Assembly (NCBI GenBank): GCA_965198495.1
Contig: CBDAPL010000001.1
Span: 3,162,001 to 3,226,000, forward strand
Direction: 5' to 3'
Length of the DNA: 64,000 nucleotides
From: RH-AL1 sp965198495
GTDB lineage: Bacteria > Pseudomonadota > Alphaproteobacteria > Rhizobiales > Beijerinckiaceae
In this document: positions 34,202 through 42,749 of the stretch, piece by piece
Layout of the letters: each line of letters starts with the position of its first letter
Numbering within the stretch: position 1 is the stretch's first letter
Program-made: the position numbers and the translations under genes
Notes under the pieces: model-generated
What the model saw: only the letters and a program-made list of their open reading frames with translations
Databases searched by the model: none
What the model was told of the DNA's origin: nothing

Positions 34202-34890
34202 TGGCGCGGCTCCGCCGCTTCTTCCGGCGGGTCGAACACGGAAGCGATATGGCCGCGAAAAGCGATGGTGTGGCCATTGTTGCTGATCGCCAGATCGTCG
34301 GCAGAGACCGCGCCGCCCTTCAGATCGACCCGGAGGCGTTCGTGCGACGACAGCAGGCCGTCGCGAAAGCTCATCAACGCCGTCTTCATGTTGAGCGTGT
34401 AGCCGCTGGTGTTGGCGATCTTTACGTCGCCGTCGAGCGCCATCGTGTCGGCTTTGCTGTCGTAGACGCCGCCGGTGGAGAGGATATGGGTCGTCGTGGA
34501 GTCGGCCATGCCCACGCTGGCATCGACATCGACAAGCGTGATGATGCTCGGAACGGTGATATCCTGAATACCGGCCTTGGCCTTGATCTCGTAGGCGCCG
34601 CCGCCCTGCTGCACGCCCGCGATCTTTGGGTGATCCATCGTGATCTTGGTCCCGCTGACGCCGACGCCCGAAAGGCTGATCTCCTTGGGCAGGTGGCGAA
34701 ACGGGTCGAAAATCGAAACGATGGCGATCGCCGAGACCGAGATCACCGCGCCAAGCACCATCGCGCGCTTGAGATATTTCACGAAAGCCGTGTGGCGACC
34801 GGCTGCCCTGAATGCGCCCGTCCGGGCGGGCGGCGTGTAATCCATGCCGCGGCGCGAGTCTCGCGCGGAGCCGCTCGTCAGATCCGCCAT
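34198..34890 (-). CDS. lptC: LPS export system protein LptC
   Basis: A 230-residue bitopic protein. It has a basic N-terminus, one transmembrane helix (about residues 50-70, RAMVLGAVISVSAIAIVSIF) and a periplasmic LptC jellyroll (ISLSGVGVSGTKITMDHPKI, GVYDSKADTMALDGDVKIAN and SHERLRVDLKGGAVSADDLA). ATG 34890 is chosen as the conserved-type start; the frame continues 50 residues upstream through a His/Arg/Ala repeat that overlaps the rnd end and is unlikely to be translated. It anchors LptA to the LptBFG extractor. Confidence 0.92.
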   Translation of the reverse strand: MADLTSGSARDSRRGMDYTPPARTGAFRAAGRHTAFVKYLKRAMVLGAVISVSAIAIVSIFDPFRHLPKEISLSGVGVSGTKITMDHPKIAGVQQGGGAYEIKAKAGIQDITVPSIITLVDVDASVGMADSTTTHILSTGGVYDSKADTMALDGDVKIANTSGYTLNMKTALMSFRDGLLSSHERLRVDLKGGAVSADDLAISNNGHTIAFRGHIASVFDPPEEAAEPRQ

Positions 34891-34986
34891 TGCGCTATAA
34901 CCGTCGCGTCGTGCATCGGCTATGGTGTGCGCCAGCACCACGGCGAAGGCAAGGCGGCGCGGGAACGAAGCCGCCGCCACGCTCCC

Positions 34987-35025
34987 GTGTGCGCGAAGAT
35001 GGGCTCTCAGGTGTGCGCGAAGATG
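34987..35025. repeat. 15-bp direct repeat at the rnd 3' end
   Basis: GTGTGCGCGAAGATG occurs at 34987-35001 and again at 35011-35025, 24 bases apart start to start. The second copy encodes the last residues of ribonuclease D and the first lies just beyond its stop. It looks like a short slippage duplication and creates the His-Leu-Arg-Ala string in the unused upstream extension of lptC. Confidence 0.7.
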
Positions 35026-35621
35026 TCCGTCTCGCCCCATCCATCAAGGTCGAGCAGGGCGCGAGTGGAAAGGAAGGCGAAGGCCGCGCCCGCGTAACGA
35101 TCGCGCCCCTCGCGCACCAGCATGGCGTCGAGTTTGGCGCGCAGGGCGTGCAGGTGCAGGACGTCGGAGGCCGCGTAGGCAAGCTGGGCCTCGCTGAGCG
35201 TATCGGCGCCCCAGTCGGACGATTGTTGCTGCTTGGACATTTCGACGCCGAGCAGTTCGCGGGACAGATCCTTGAGACCGTGACGGTCGGTGTAGGTGCG
35301 CGCAAGCTTCGAGGCGATCTTGGTGCAATAGAGTGGCGCCGCCATCACGCCGAAGGCGCGGTACATGACCGCGATGTCGAAGCGCGCGTAATGAAACAGC
35401 TTGATGACGGACGCGTCCGCGAGCAGGCGCTCGAGCACCGGCGCGCGCGTCTGGCCGGCGGCGATCCGCACGACGTCGGCGGTGCCATCGCCGGACGAGA
35501 GCTGCACGACGCACAGGCGGTCACGCGAGGGGACCAGCCCGAGCGTCTCGGTATCGATCGCGACGGCTGAGCCGGGAACGTAGGCCTCGGGAAGGTCGCG
35601 TTCGTGAAAGCGAATGGTCAT
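35007..35621 (-). CDS. rnd: Ribonuclease D (short, HRDC-less)
   Basis: A 204-residue 3'-5' exoribonuclease of the DEDDy class. The catalytic motifs are Exo I VAIDTETLGLVPSRDRL, Exo II LFHYARFDIAVMYRAFG and Exo III AQLAYAASDVLHLHAL (YxxxD). The protein ends after the exonuclease domain and lacks the HRDC domains of the E. coli enzyme (375 residues), as is usual for a second alphaproteobacterial type. ATG 35621 is chosen because MTIRFHERDLPEAY matches family starts. It likely trims tRNA or other stable RNA 3' ends. It stands upstream of lptC on the same strand. Confidence 0.92.
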   Translation of the reverse strand: MTIRFHERDLPEAYVPGSAVAIDTETLGLVPSRDRLCVVQLSSGDGTADVVRIAAGQTRAPVLERLLADASVIKLFHYARFDIAVMYRAFGVMAAPLYCTKIASKLARTYTDRHGLKDLSRELLGVEMSKQQQSSDWGADTLSEAQLAYAASDVLHLHALRAKLDAMLVREGRDRYAGAAFAFLSTRALLDLDGWGETDIFAHT

Positions 35622-35846
35622 CTGGGATTCCGCGATCCGGACGGGCTGAGGGGAAGGTCGCGCGGTAACATCGCTATGTCTCCGGGGCAAGCCACCCGAC
35701 GGTCTCAGATCGATTGAACCCTGTGTCCGCTCGACTTGTGCGGCCTGGCTATGCCGACAGTATGCCTGGATCGGCGCGATGTGCGCCGAATACGCTCCGC
35801 TGCTCGCTCGAATCGCGTGAACCGAGGCCATGCGGCGCACGCGCGG

Positions 35847-37109
35847 TCAGGCGATCGCGTAGCGGGCCAGCGCGAGTTCGGCATGCTCGATCTCGGGTTG
35901 GCATCCACCGATCACGTCGGCGAGCACGCGGCCGGATCCGCAGGCCATGGTCCAACCGAGCGTGCCGTGACCGGAGTTGATGAAGAGGTTCTCGTAGGAT
36001 GTCGCGCCGACGATCGGCGTACCGTCGGGTGTCATCGGGCGCAGACCTGTCCAGAAACGGGCTGTGGCGCGGTCGGCGGCGTCCGGGAAGAGATCGCCGA
36101 CCGAACGTTCGAGCGTGGCGCGCCTCGGGCTTCTCAGCGTGCTGCTGAACCCGGCCAGCTCGGCGGTGCCGCCGACACGGATGCGGCCGCCGAGACGCGT
36201 GATGCCGACCTTGTACGTCTCGTCCATGACGGTCGACATCGGCGCGCCCTCGGCATCGGTGATGTCCATCGTCAGCGAGTAGCCTTTGACCGGATAGATC
36301 GGCAGGCGGATGCCGAGCGGGCGCAGCAGCGCCGGCGTGAAGCTTCCCATCGCCGCGACGTAGGCATCGCCGTGGATCGGCCGCGCGCCTTCCACCTCCA
36401 CGCCGGACACGCGCAAGCCATCGTGGCGAAGCGCCGCGATCGACGCACCGAAGCGAAACGTCACGCCGAGGGTGACACAAAGCCTTGCCAGACCTTGGGT
36501 GAACAAATGAGCGTCGCCGGTCTCGTCGCCGGGAAGGCGCAATCCGCCGACGACCCTGTCGCGTACCCGGCCAAGCGCGGGCTCGGCGGCCACGCAACCG
36601 GCTCGATCGAGCACCTCGTAACGCAGGCCGAAATCATCGAGCACGCGCGTGTCCTGTCCGACATGATCGAGCTGGCGCGCGGTCCTGAACAGCTGCAGGG
36701 TGCCTCGCTCACGATGGTCGTATTCGATCCCCGTCTCGCTCCTCAGCGCGATCAGCTGGTCGCGGCTGTACTCCGCCAGGGCCAGCATCCGGCGCTTGTT
36801 GCGGCGATAGGCCTCTTCGGTGCAATTGGCGAGCATGCGGGCGAGCCAGCCGTAGAGGCGTGGCTCGGCACGCGGCCAGACGACTAGGGGGCGATGACGC
36901 ATCATCAGCCATCGAAGCGCCTTCAGCGGAATGCCAGGCGCCGCCCACGGTGCCGCGTAACCGGGCGACACCTGACCCGCGTTGGCGAAGCTCGTCTCCA
37001 TGCCGGCGGCGTTCTGCCGGTCGACGACGATCACCTCGTGGCCAGCCTTGGCCAGGTAGTAGGCCGAGGCCACCCCGACGACGCCGCTGCCCAGGACGAC
37101 GATACGCAT
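35847..37109 (-). CDS. dadA: D-amino acid dehydrogenase small subunit DadA
   Basis: A 420-residue FAD-dependent dehydrogenase of the DAO superfamily. The N-terminal dinucleotide-binding motif is VVLGSGVVGVASAYYLAKAG. The DadA signature is SFANAGQVSPGYAAPWAAPG followed by IPLKALRWLM. The C-terminal FAD motif is GHGTLGWTMACGSGRVLADV. It oxidatively deaminates D-amino acids (especially D-alanine) at the inner membrane and feeds electrons to quinone. ATG 37109 is chosen from the family start; the frame runs 30 residues further upstream. No alanine racemase (dadX) or Lrp regulator gene is adjacent. Confidence 0.94.
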   Translation of the reverse strand: MRIVVLGSGVVGVASAYYLAKAGHEVIVVDRQNAAGMETSFANAGQVSPGYAAPWAAPGIPLKALRWLMMRHRPLVVWPRAEPRLYGWLARMLANCTEEAYRRNKRRMLALAEYSRDQLIALRSETGIEYDHRERGTLQLFRTARQLDHVGQDTRVLDDFGLRYEVLDRAGCVAAEPALGRVRDRVVGGLRLPGDETGDAHLFTQGLARLCVTLGVTFRFGASIAALRHDGLRVSGVEVEGARPIHGDAYVAAMGSFTPALLRPLGIRLPIYPVKGYSLTMDITDAEGAPMSTVMDETYKVGITRLGGRIRVGGTAELAGFSSTLRSPRRATLERSVGDLFPDAADRATARFWTGLRPMTPDGTPIVGATSYENLFINSGHGTLGWTMACGSGRVLADVIGGCQPEIEHAELALARYAIA

Positions 37110-37312
37110 CAGGTCTCCCGCCTCCCGTTGGATCTTTGCTAATCCCGCGCCACGTCGATCCGCCACCCGAGCTTCGACGACAACGGCGGCGGCATGCATC
37201 GTAGCCGGATCGCTGAGCGCCTTTGAAAGGCCGAGCTTCAGCTCGTCTCAATCGCTCTGTCTCGGCTCTATTGAGCCTCCCTTGAAGCCCGCGGCGGGCC
37301 GCAGGTCGCCGC

Positions 37313-39679
37313 TCAATCGCGTCCGGCCGGAACCCGTGTCGTCACCGAGCGTCGATCCCGGTCGAACGTGCGCAGCTCGGCCGTCAGATCCCGCATGCTC
37401 GTTTCGCCCTTCTTGAACACGCGTCGGGCTTCGCCGAGCTGCTCGCGTTCGGCGTGCGATATGTCGCGCGCGCTGAGGACGACGACCGGGATGTCCAGAC
37501 AGCCCGGCAGATCTCGCAACCGATGGAGAAAGGCGAAACCATCCATCACCGGCATGGTAAGATCGAGCAGGATAAGCGCCGGCACGGCGCTCTGGACCGC
37601 GTCCAATGCCTCGGCGCCATCGCTGGCTTCCCGCACGCTCCAACCATTTTTCTGGAGTACGGCGCGCAAGAGTTCACGTATCGCTCGATCGTCGTCGACC
37701 ACGAGAACGTCGCCGCTGGTCTCCCGGAGCTTGCCAAGCACGGTTTGCAGCTTGTTCCAGTCAATCGGCTTGGCGATGGTGGCGGTGGCGCCGAGAGCGG
37801 CGCCGATCTTCGGCTCGGCCACGAAGCTCACCATGACGACAGGGAGATCGACCGTCTCCTGGTCGGACTTCAGGGCGGAGAGAACCGACCAGCCGTCCAT
37901 GCCGGGCATCATGACGTCAAGGAGGATGGCGGTCGGCTTCAGCAATCGGGCGAGATCAAGCCCGGTGCGGCCGTCGCTCGCCGTGCGCACATCGAAATTC
38001 TGCTTCTGCAGGAAGCGCGTCAACAGGTCACGCTGCGAGAGTTCATCGTCGATGACGAGCACCAGATCGCGCGTCGTGTCAGGTGATCGACCTTCAAGCT
38101 TCAGGTCACCGGGATTTCCATCCAATATGGGTTCCGGCGCGACGGCCGGCACCCTCATCGTGAAACAGGTCCCCTCACCGAGCGTGCTCGTCACGTCGAT
38201 GTTGCCGCCGAGCAACTTGCTGAAGGCACGGCTCAAGGCCAGGCCGAGCCCGGTGCCGCCGAACTTACGCGTGGTCGTTTCGTCGGCCTGGGTGAAGCGC
38301 TGGAACAGGCGCTGCAGCTGCTCGGGCGTCATGCCGATGCCGGTGTCTTCCACCGCGAAGACGAGCCAATCGCCGGATGCTTGAATCTCACGGTGGACGC
38401 GAAGCGCGATGCGGCCGTTCTCCGTGAATTTACAGGCGTTGCTCAGCAGGTTGAATAGGCACTGGCGCAGCTTCACCGCGTCCGAGCGCATCGTGCCGAG
38501 ATCGTCGCCGAGCTCGAGCGTCAGAACGTTGGCCTTGGTGCGTACGAGCGAATCGACCGTCGAAACGGCATCGCGCGCGAAGGTCTCCACCGCGAAGATC
38601 TCGGTCGAAATCTCCATCTTGTTGGCTTCGACCTTACTGAGGTCGAGGACATCGTTGATGAGGCTGAGGAGATGCTTGGCGTTGGACTTGATCTTGCCGA
38701 GATCGGTCATCATGCCGTTCTCGCCCGATTCAGTCGCCTCCTCCTCGAGCAGTTCCGTGTAGCCGATGACGGCCGACAACGGCGTGCGCAATTCGTGGCT
38801 CATGTTTGCGAGGAAGGCGCTCTTGGCCTTGTTCGCCGCCTCGGCCGCTTCCTTTGCCGCCTCCGCTTCTTCCTTGCGCAGGTTGATTTCCTCGTTCGTG
38901 CGGCGCTGGTACGCTTCGGCCTTCTTGCGAGCGTCGATATCAGAGACCGATGCGACCGCCCCGGTCACGATCCCCGACGCGTCGCGCGTCGCGGCGGCGG
39001 TAAGATCGATCCAGACACGGCTTCCATCGCGGCGCTGGTATTCAACCTGGAGCGATGCCTCGTTGATCTTCTCCTTGATGACGCGTGCGAGCGGGTATTC
39101 TTCGGCCTGGACGCGTCGCCCGTCCTCGTGGAAGGCGAGCCACTCTCCGTAGCGGTCGAGCGTTTTCGATTGTTTGCTGACGCCGACGATATCGTCGAGC
39201 TTCTTGTTCCGGCCGACGATGCGCCCGGACGGCGCCTCGGCGAACATGATGCCGATCGGAACGGTGTCGACGATTGTCCGAAGGTTCGTCTCGCTGACCT
39301 GAAGTCGCGCGAGTGCCGCCTCGTTCTCGAGGAGAACACCCCGAAGGGCGGCGCAAACCCTTACCATGGCGCCGCAGACAACGAGATATTCGATGACCGC
39401 CACGACGTGGTTGAGGCGGATGCCCATCAAGGTATCGCCGGAGCGAAGGAAGAAAGTAGCCGCGAGTAGCGCCGACAGAAAGGTCGCCAGCAGACCGGGC
39501 CGCTGGCCAAGAGCGACGCTGATCAGAAAGACGACCGGTAGATAAAGAAGGAAAGGTGCCGCATCGAGCGGCACGAACAAACGGAAGAGCGTGACGCCGC
39601 CGAGTGAAAGGAAGACGAGCCCGTAGCGGGTCCAGACGGTCGGATTGCGGCCGGCCAGAGATTTGAGAAACTCGTTCAA
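37313..39679 (-). CDS. Hybrid sensor histidine kinase with two receiver domains
   Basis: A 788-residue inner-membrane protein. In order: about four N-terminal transmembrane segments resembling DUF4118 (residues 18-110), a PAS domain (about 128-250), a coiled-coil linker, a HisKA domain with phospho-His295 (NMSHELRTPLSAVIGYTE), a HATPase with NLLSNACKFTENG, VEDTGIGM and FGGTGLGLALSR, receiver 1 (about 539-650, acceptor Asp588 in ILLDVMMPGMDG) and receiver 2 (about 657-765, acceptor Asp706 in ILLDLTMPVMDG). Both receivers keep the conserved aspartates. No cognate regulator lies next to it, so it is an orphan. The signal is unknown; a redox, light or metabolite input through PAS is possible. Confidence 0.93.
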   Translation of the reverse strand: MNEFLKSLAGRNPTVWTRYGLVFLSLGGVTLFRLFVPLDAAPFLLYLPVVFLISVALGQRPGLLATFLSALLAATFFLRSGDTLMGIRLNHVVAVIEYLVVCGAMVRVCAALRGVLLENEAALARLQVSETNLRTIVDTVPIGIMFAEAPSGRIVGRNKKLDDIVGVSKQSKTLDRYGEWLAFHEDGRRVQAEEYPLARVIKEKINEASLQVEYQRRDGSRVWIDLTAAATRDASGIVTGAVASVSDIDARKKAEAYQRRTNEEINLRKEEAEAAKEAAEAANKAKSAFLANMSHELRTPLSAVIGYTELLEEEATESGENGMMTDLGKIKSNAKHLLSLINDVLDLSKVEANKMEISTEIFAVETFARDAVSTVDSLVRTKANVLTLELGDDLGTMRSDAVKLRQCLFNLLSNACKFTENGRIALRVHREIQASGDWLVFAVEDTGIGMTPEQLQRLFQRFTQADETTTRKFGGTGLGLALSRAFSKLLGGNIDVTSTLGEGTCFTMRVPAVAPEPILDGNPGDLKLEGRSPDTTRDLVLVIDDELSQRDLLTRFLQKQNFDVRTASDGRTGLDLARLLKPTAILLDVMMPGMDGWSVLSALKSDQETVDLPVVMVSFVAEPKIGAALGATATIAKPIDWNKLQTVLGKLRETSGDVLVVDDDRAIRELLRAVLQKNGWSVREASDGAEALDAVQSAVPALILLDLTMPVMDGFAFLHRLRDLPGCLDIPVVVLSARDISHAEREQLGEARRVFKKGETSMRDLTAELRTFDRDRRSVTTRVPAGRD

Positions 39680-39782
39680 GGCGCCGCTCCGTCGCGGGGT
39701 CGTTTGACCGTCCGCATCACTTGACTAGCGTTATGCGCAACAGCCGTCTCGCGTTTTATCGGTCATGGCCAAGCTTGAGCGA

Positions 39783-40877
39783 TCAAAACAGTTTTTGCAG
39801 CCACCCGTGCGGGTCCGGCGCACGTCCGCGCTGTATGTCGACCAGCATGCCGAGCAGCGTCTTCGAGACCGGTCCGGCCGCACCGTCGGCGATGGTGAAG
39901 GCGCCCTCGCGGCCGCGAACGGTGCCGATCGAGGTAATCACCGCCGCGGTTCCGCAGGCGAAGACCTCGCGCAGCCGACCGCGTTCGGCATCCGTCCGCC
40001 ATTGTTCAATGGCGTAGGGCTCCTCTCGCACCGCCATCCCCGACGACCTGGCCAAACTAAGGACCGAGTCGCGCGTGATGCCGGGCAGGATGCTGCCGGT
40101 CAGTGGCGGCGTGGCGAGGGAGCCGTCGTCGAAGACGAAGAAGATATTCATGCCGCCGAGCTCCTCGACCCAGCGCCGCTCCGCCGCGTCGAGAAAGACG
40201 ACCTGGTCGCAACCGTGCGCGAGCGCTTCGGACTGCGCCAAGAGGCTCGCGGCGTAGTTCCCGCCGCATTTGGCGGCGCCTGTACCGCCGGGCGCGGCGC
40301 GTGTGTAATGCTCCGAAATCCAGACGGAGACGCTCTCGGAGCCACCTTTGAAGTAGGAGCCGACCGGCGAGGCGATCACCATGAAGAGATATTCCGACGA
40401 CGGCTTCACGCCGAGGAAAATCTCGTTGGCGATCATGAACGGCCGCAGATAGAGGCTCCCGCCCGGCGCGTCGGGGATCCAGGCGCGGTCGGCGATCACG
40501 AGCTGCTTGACGGCCTCGACGAAGATCGGCTCGGGCAGCGGCGCCATGGCGAGCCGCTCGGCGGATTGCTTGAACCGTCGCGCGTTGGCGTCGGGCCTGA
40601 AAAGGGCTGCGCCGCCGTCGGCTGTACGATAGGCCTTGAGTCCCTCGAAGACTTCTTGCGCGTAATGAAACACCGCCGCGGCCGGGTCGAGAGCGATAGG
40701 CCCGCGCGCCATGACACTAGCCTCATGCCAGCCGCGGCTTGCGTGGTAGCGAATGAGTACCATGTGATCGGTGAAGACGCGGCCAAACCCCGGATCGGCG
40801 AGCAAGTTTTCCCGATCGCGCGATGAGACGGGCTCAGGATGTGGACGGAGGTCGAACTCCAGCTCACTTCGGCTCAC
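39783..40877 (-). CDS. ilvE: Branched-chain amino acid aminotransferase
   Basis: A 364-residue PLP enzyme of fold type IV, BCAT class II (eukaryotic-like length). The PLP lysine is in GGTGAAKCGGNYAASL. Substrate and cofactor motifs include FEGLKAYRTADG, LYLRPFMIANEIFLGV, EELGGMNIFFVFDDGSLATP and REVFACGTAAVITSIG. It converts Leu, Ile and Val to their 2-oxo acids with 2-oxoglutarate. It is a stand-alone gene transcribed away from the tRNA-Gly region. Confidence 0.94.
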   Translation of the reverse strand: MSRSELEFDLRPHPEPVSSRDRENLLADPGFGRVFTDHMVLIRYHASRGWHEASVMARGPIALDPAAAVFHYAQEVFEGLKAYRTADGGAALFRPDANARRFKQSAERLAMAPLPEPIFVEAVKQLVIADRAWIPDAPGGSLYLRPFMIANEIFLGVKPSSEYLFMVIASPVGSYFKGGSESVSVWISEHYTRAAPGGTGAAKCGGNYAASLLAQSEALAHGCDQVVFLDAAERRWVEELGGMNIFFVFDDGSLATPPLTGSILPGITRDSVLSLARSSGMAVREEPYAIEQWRTDAERGRLREVFACGTAAVITSIGTVRGREGAFTIADGAAGPVSKTLLGMLVDIQRGRAPDPHGWLQKLF

Positions 40878-41028
40878 GATCGTGTCCTTTGAGACATCCG
40901 ACGAACGATGGCGGACAGCGCTGACGTCAATTCAGGTTTGATGATTTCAGGTCGATCTGAGGATGAAGCGTGGCGGTGTCCCACGTCGCGGTCAAGCGGC
41001 GTTGTCAGGGTCGTCGCACGCCACATGC

Positions 41029-41070
41029 GATGAAGACGTCGCGATGAAGACATTGCGATGAAGACATCGC
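41029..41070. repeat. Three tandem 14-bp repeats
   Basis: Three head-to-tail copies of GATGAAGACRTYGC (41029-41042, 41043-41056, 41057-41070), differing at two positions, lie in the gap between ilvE and tRNA-Gly. Fourteen is not a multiple of three, and no reading frame is apparent. This is probably a slippage-generated minisatellite. Confidence 0.75.
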
Positions 41071-41122
41071 GGTCACGACGCCGCGCCTTGAGTCTCTTTA
41101 ATCTAGAGTTTGGATATGGCAT

Positions 41123-41197
41123 TGGAGCGGGCGAAGGGATTCGAACCCTCGACCCCAACCTTGGCAAGGTTGTGCTCTACCCCTGAGCTACACCCGC
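41123..41197 (-). tRNA. tRNA-Gly(GCC)
   Basis: Read on the minus strand, a complete cloverleaf begins GCGGGTGTAGCTCAGGGG. The anticodon loop is TTGCCAA (GCC), the T-arm is GGTTCGAATCC, and the acceptor 3' side CGCCCGC is followed by T and an encoded CCA. The acceptor pairs 6 of 7 with one G-U. A possible promoter upstream on the same strand is TTGCAT (41256-41251), 17 bases, CATATC (41233-41228), a weak -10. Its control region shares the 179-base gap with the divergent nas operon promoter. Confidence 0.97.
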
Positions 41198-41322
41198 ATC
41201 CGATGTCGCGGCTGATCCGCGTCGAGTGATATGGCGCATCTCGCGAAAGGATGCAAACTGCAATTCCGGTGCGCTGATCGCGACAGATTGCGGCCGACGG
41301 TCACCTCTGAACGGAGACTGCA

Positions 41323-41338
41323 CGGCACGGGGGTTGCG
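41323..41338 (+). promoter_or_regulatory. Sigma-54 (-24/-12) promoter of the nitrate assimilation operon
   Basis: CGGCACGGGGGTTGCG has GG at 41324-41325 and GC at 41336-41337 with exactly 10 bases between, and matches the consensus TGGCACG-N4-TTGC at all but the first base. Predicted transcription start is near 41349, 28 bases before the first gene. A possible NtrC half-palindrome, TGCAATTCCGGTGCG (41259-41273), lies about 80 bases upstream of that start and is only a partial match. RpoN dependence with NtrC activation is the usual logic for nitrate assimilation genes. Confidence 0.75.
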
Positions 41339-41376
41339 TGCTTTGAAGTGAAATGCTGCAACACAAATAGGCGGAC

Positions 41377-42603
41377 ATGAGCGAACCTCTCGTCATCATC
41401 GGTCAAGGCATGGCTGGCACCAAGCTCGCGGAAGAGCTTTCGCAGCGGGCGCTCGGCCGCTATTCCATCGTGCTGATCGGCGATGAACCACGACGCGCCT
41501 ACAATCGGGTCCTGCTCTCGTCACTTCTGGCACGCGAGATCGCCGCCGATGACATCGAACTCAAGCCGCGCGCATGGTGGGGCAAGAACGGCATCACCAA
41601 CGTATTCGGGCAGAGGGTTACGAGCATCGATCGCGCCAGCAAGAGTCTTGCTCTCGCCAACGGCGGCAGACTGGATTACTCCAAGCTGGTGATCTGCACG
41701 GGCTCGCACGCCATCATGCTACCTAAGCCCGGAATGGATCTGCCCGGCGCGATCACGTTTCGCTGGATGGAAGACGTCGATATCATGCTGAACGGCGTCA
41801 AACCGGGCCAGCCTGCCGTTGTCATCGGCGGCGGCCTGCTGGGTCTGGAAGCCGCCTACGGGCTTGCGAAAGCCGGAATTCGCGTCACGCTGCTGCATAT
41901 TGCGTCACGCCTCATGGAGCGCCAACTCGATGAGCCGGCCGGTCTCCTGCTCAAGGCGGCCATCGAAAGCAAGGGGTGCGAGGTGCTGCTCGGCGCCGAC
42001 ACCGCGCGCGTGATCGGCACATCGCGCGTCGAGGGCGTCGAACTCGCCGACGGCCGCGTCATACCGGCCGACCTGCTTGTCTGCGCGGTCGGCGTCCGGC
42101 CAAACGTCGACATCGCCAAGGCGGCGGGTCTCGCCTGCAAGCGCGGTATCCTGATCGACGATCAGATGCGTACGAGCGATCCAAACGTGTTCGCGCTGGG
42201 CGAATGCGCCGAGCACCGGGGTGTCGCTTACGGTCTCGTCGAACCGGCCTACGAGCAGGCACGGACCCTGGCGCGGACCTTGATCGGCGAGGCGGATGCC
42301 GCCTACACAGGCTCGATCCTCGCCACGAACCTCAAGGTCTCCGGCGTGTCTCTCTTCTCCGCCGGCAACATCATGGGAGAGGGCATGGAGAGCCTTGTCT
42401 TCGAGGATCGTCGGGAACACATCTATAAGAAAGTCGTGATCGACAAAGGCAAGGTCGCTGGCGCGGTGTTGTACGGCGATACCGTCGACGGCCTCTGGTA
42501 TCTTGATCTGATCAAGTCGGGCGTTCCGATCGATGACATGCGTGACGATCTCATCTTCGGTCGCTCCCTGGCAATGAAAGAAGCGAGCGCGGCGCACAAT
42601 TGA
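41377..42603 (+). CDS. NAD(P)/FAD-dependent oxidoreductase of nitrite assimilation (NirB N-terminal-like)
   Basis: A 408-residue pyridine nucleotide-disulfide oxidoreductase family flavoprotein. The FAD motif is VIIGQGMAGTKLAEEL, the NAD(P)-binding motif is VVIGGGLLGLEAAYGLAKAG, and the second FAD motif is TSDPNVFALGECAEHRG. The closest family is the N-terminal NADH-oxidising module of NirB/NasB and rubredoxin reductases, here as a stand-alone polypeptide without siroheme or BFD domains. As first gene of the nas operon it probably feeds electrons from NADH toward NasA or another carrier, by inference. ATG 41377 follows a 28-base leader from the sigma-54 promoter. Confidence 0.88.
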   Translation: MSEPLVIIGQGMAGTKLAEELSQRALGRYSIVLIGDEPRRAYNRVLLSSLLAREIAADDIELKPRAWWGKNGITNVFGQRVTSIDRASKSLALANGGRLDYSKLVICTGSHAIMLPKPGMDLPGAITFRWMEDVDIMLNGVKPGQPAVVIGGGLLGLEAAYGLAKAGIRVTLLHIASRLMERQLDEPAGLLLKAAIESKGCEVLLGADTARVIGTSRVEGVELADGRVIPADLLVCAVGVRPNVDIAKAAGLACKRGILIDDQMRTSDPNVFALGECAEHRGVAYGLVEPAYEQARTLARTLIGEADAAYTGSILATNLKVSGVSLFSAGNIMGEGMESLVFEDRREHIYKKVVIDKGKVAGAVLYGDTVDGLWYLDLIKSGVPIDDMRDDLIFGRSLAMKEASAAHN

Positions 42604-42666
42604 GGTATCGACTCTTTTGACGTCGACGGCGACTAGAGAAAGCGCTGCCGGCACAACAGTTTATGA

Positions 42667-42749
42667 TTGCCTTGATCGGCCTTGGAACCGCTCCAAGGTA
42701 GGCATGGCAATTGCAAAAACAATCTCGAGCGAACGCTTGAGGGCGAGAT
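42667..42749 (+). other. Two consecutive RNA hairpins in the nas intercistronic gap
   Basis: Hairpin 1 has outer arms ATTGCC (42667-42672)/GGCAAT (42707-42712), an internal loop, and a perfect 7-bp inner stem CCTTGGA (42681-42687)/TCCAAGG (42693-42699) with loop ACCGC. Hairpin 2 pairs CTCGAGC (42724-42730) with GCTTGAG (42735-42741), including one G-U, around GAAC. Neither is followed by a U-tract. They lie in the unusually long 244-base gap between the FAD oxidoreductase gene and nirA and may be a processing, stability or regulatory RNA element. Confidence 0.45.

Noticed and set aside
34891..35040. Upstream extension of lptC with HLRAH repeats
   Set aside because: It overlaps the rnd 3' end, arises from the 15-bp duplication, and is outside the conserved LptC start; ATG 34890 is adequate.
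42667..42749. Nas intercistronic hairpins as an intrinsic terminator or ANTAR target
   Set aside because: There is no U-tract after either stem, and the loops (5 and 4 bases) do not fit the ANTAR hexaloop with A1/G4.
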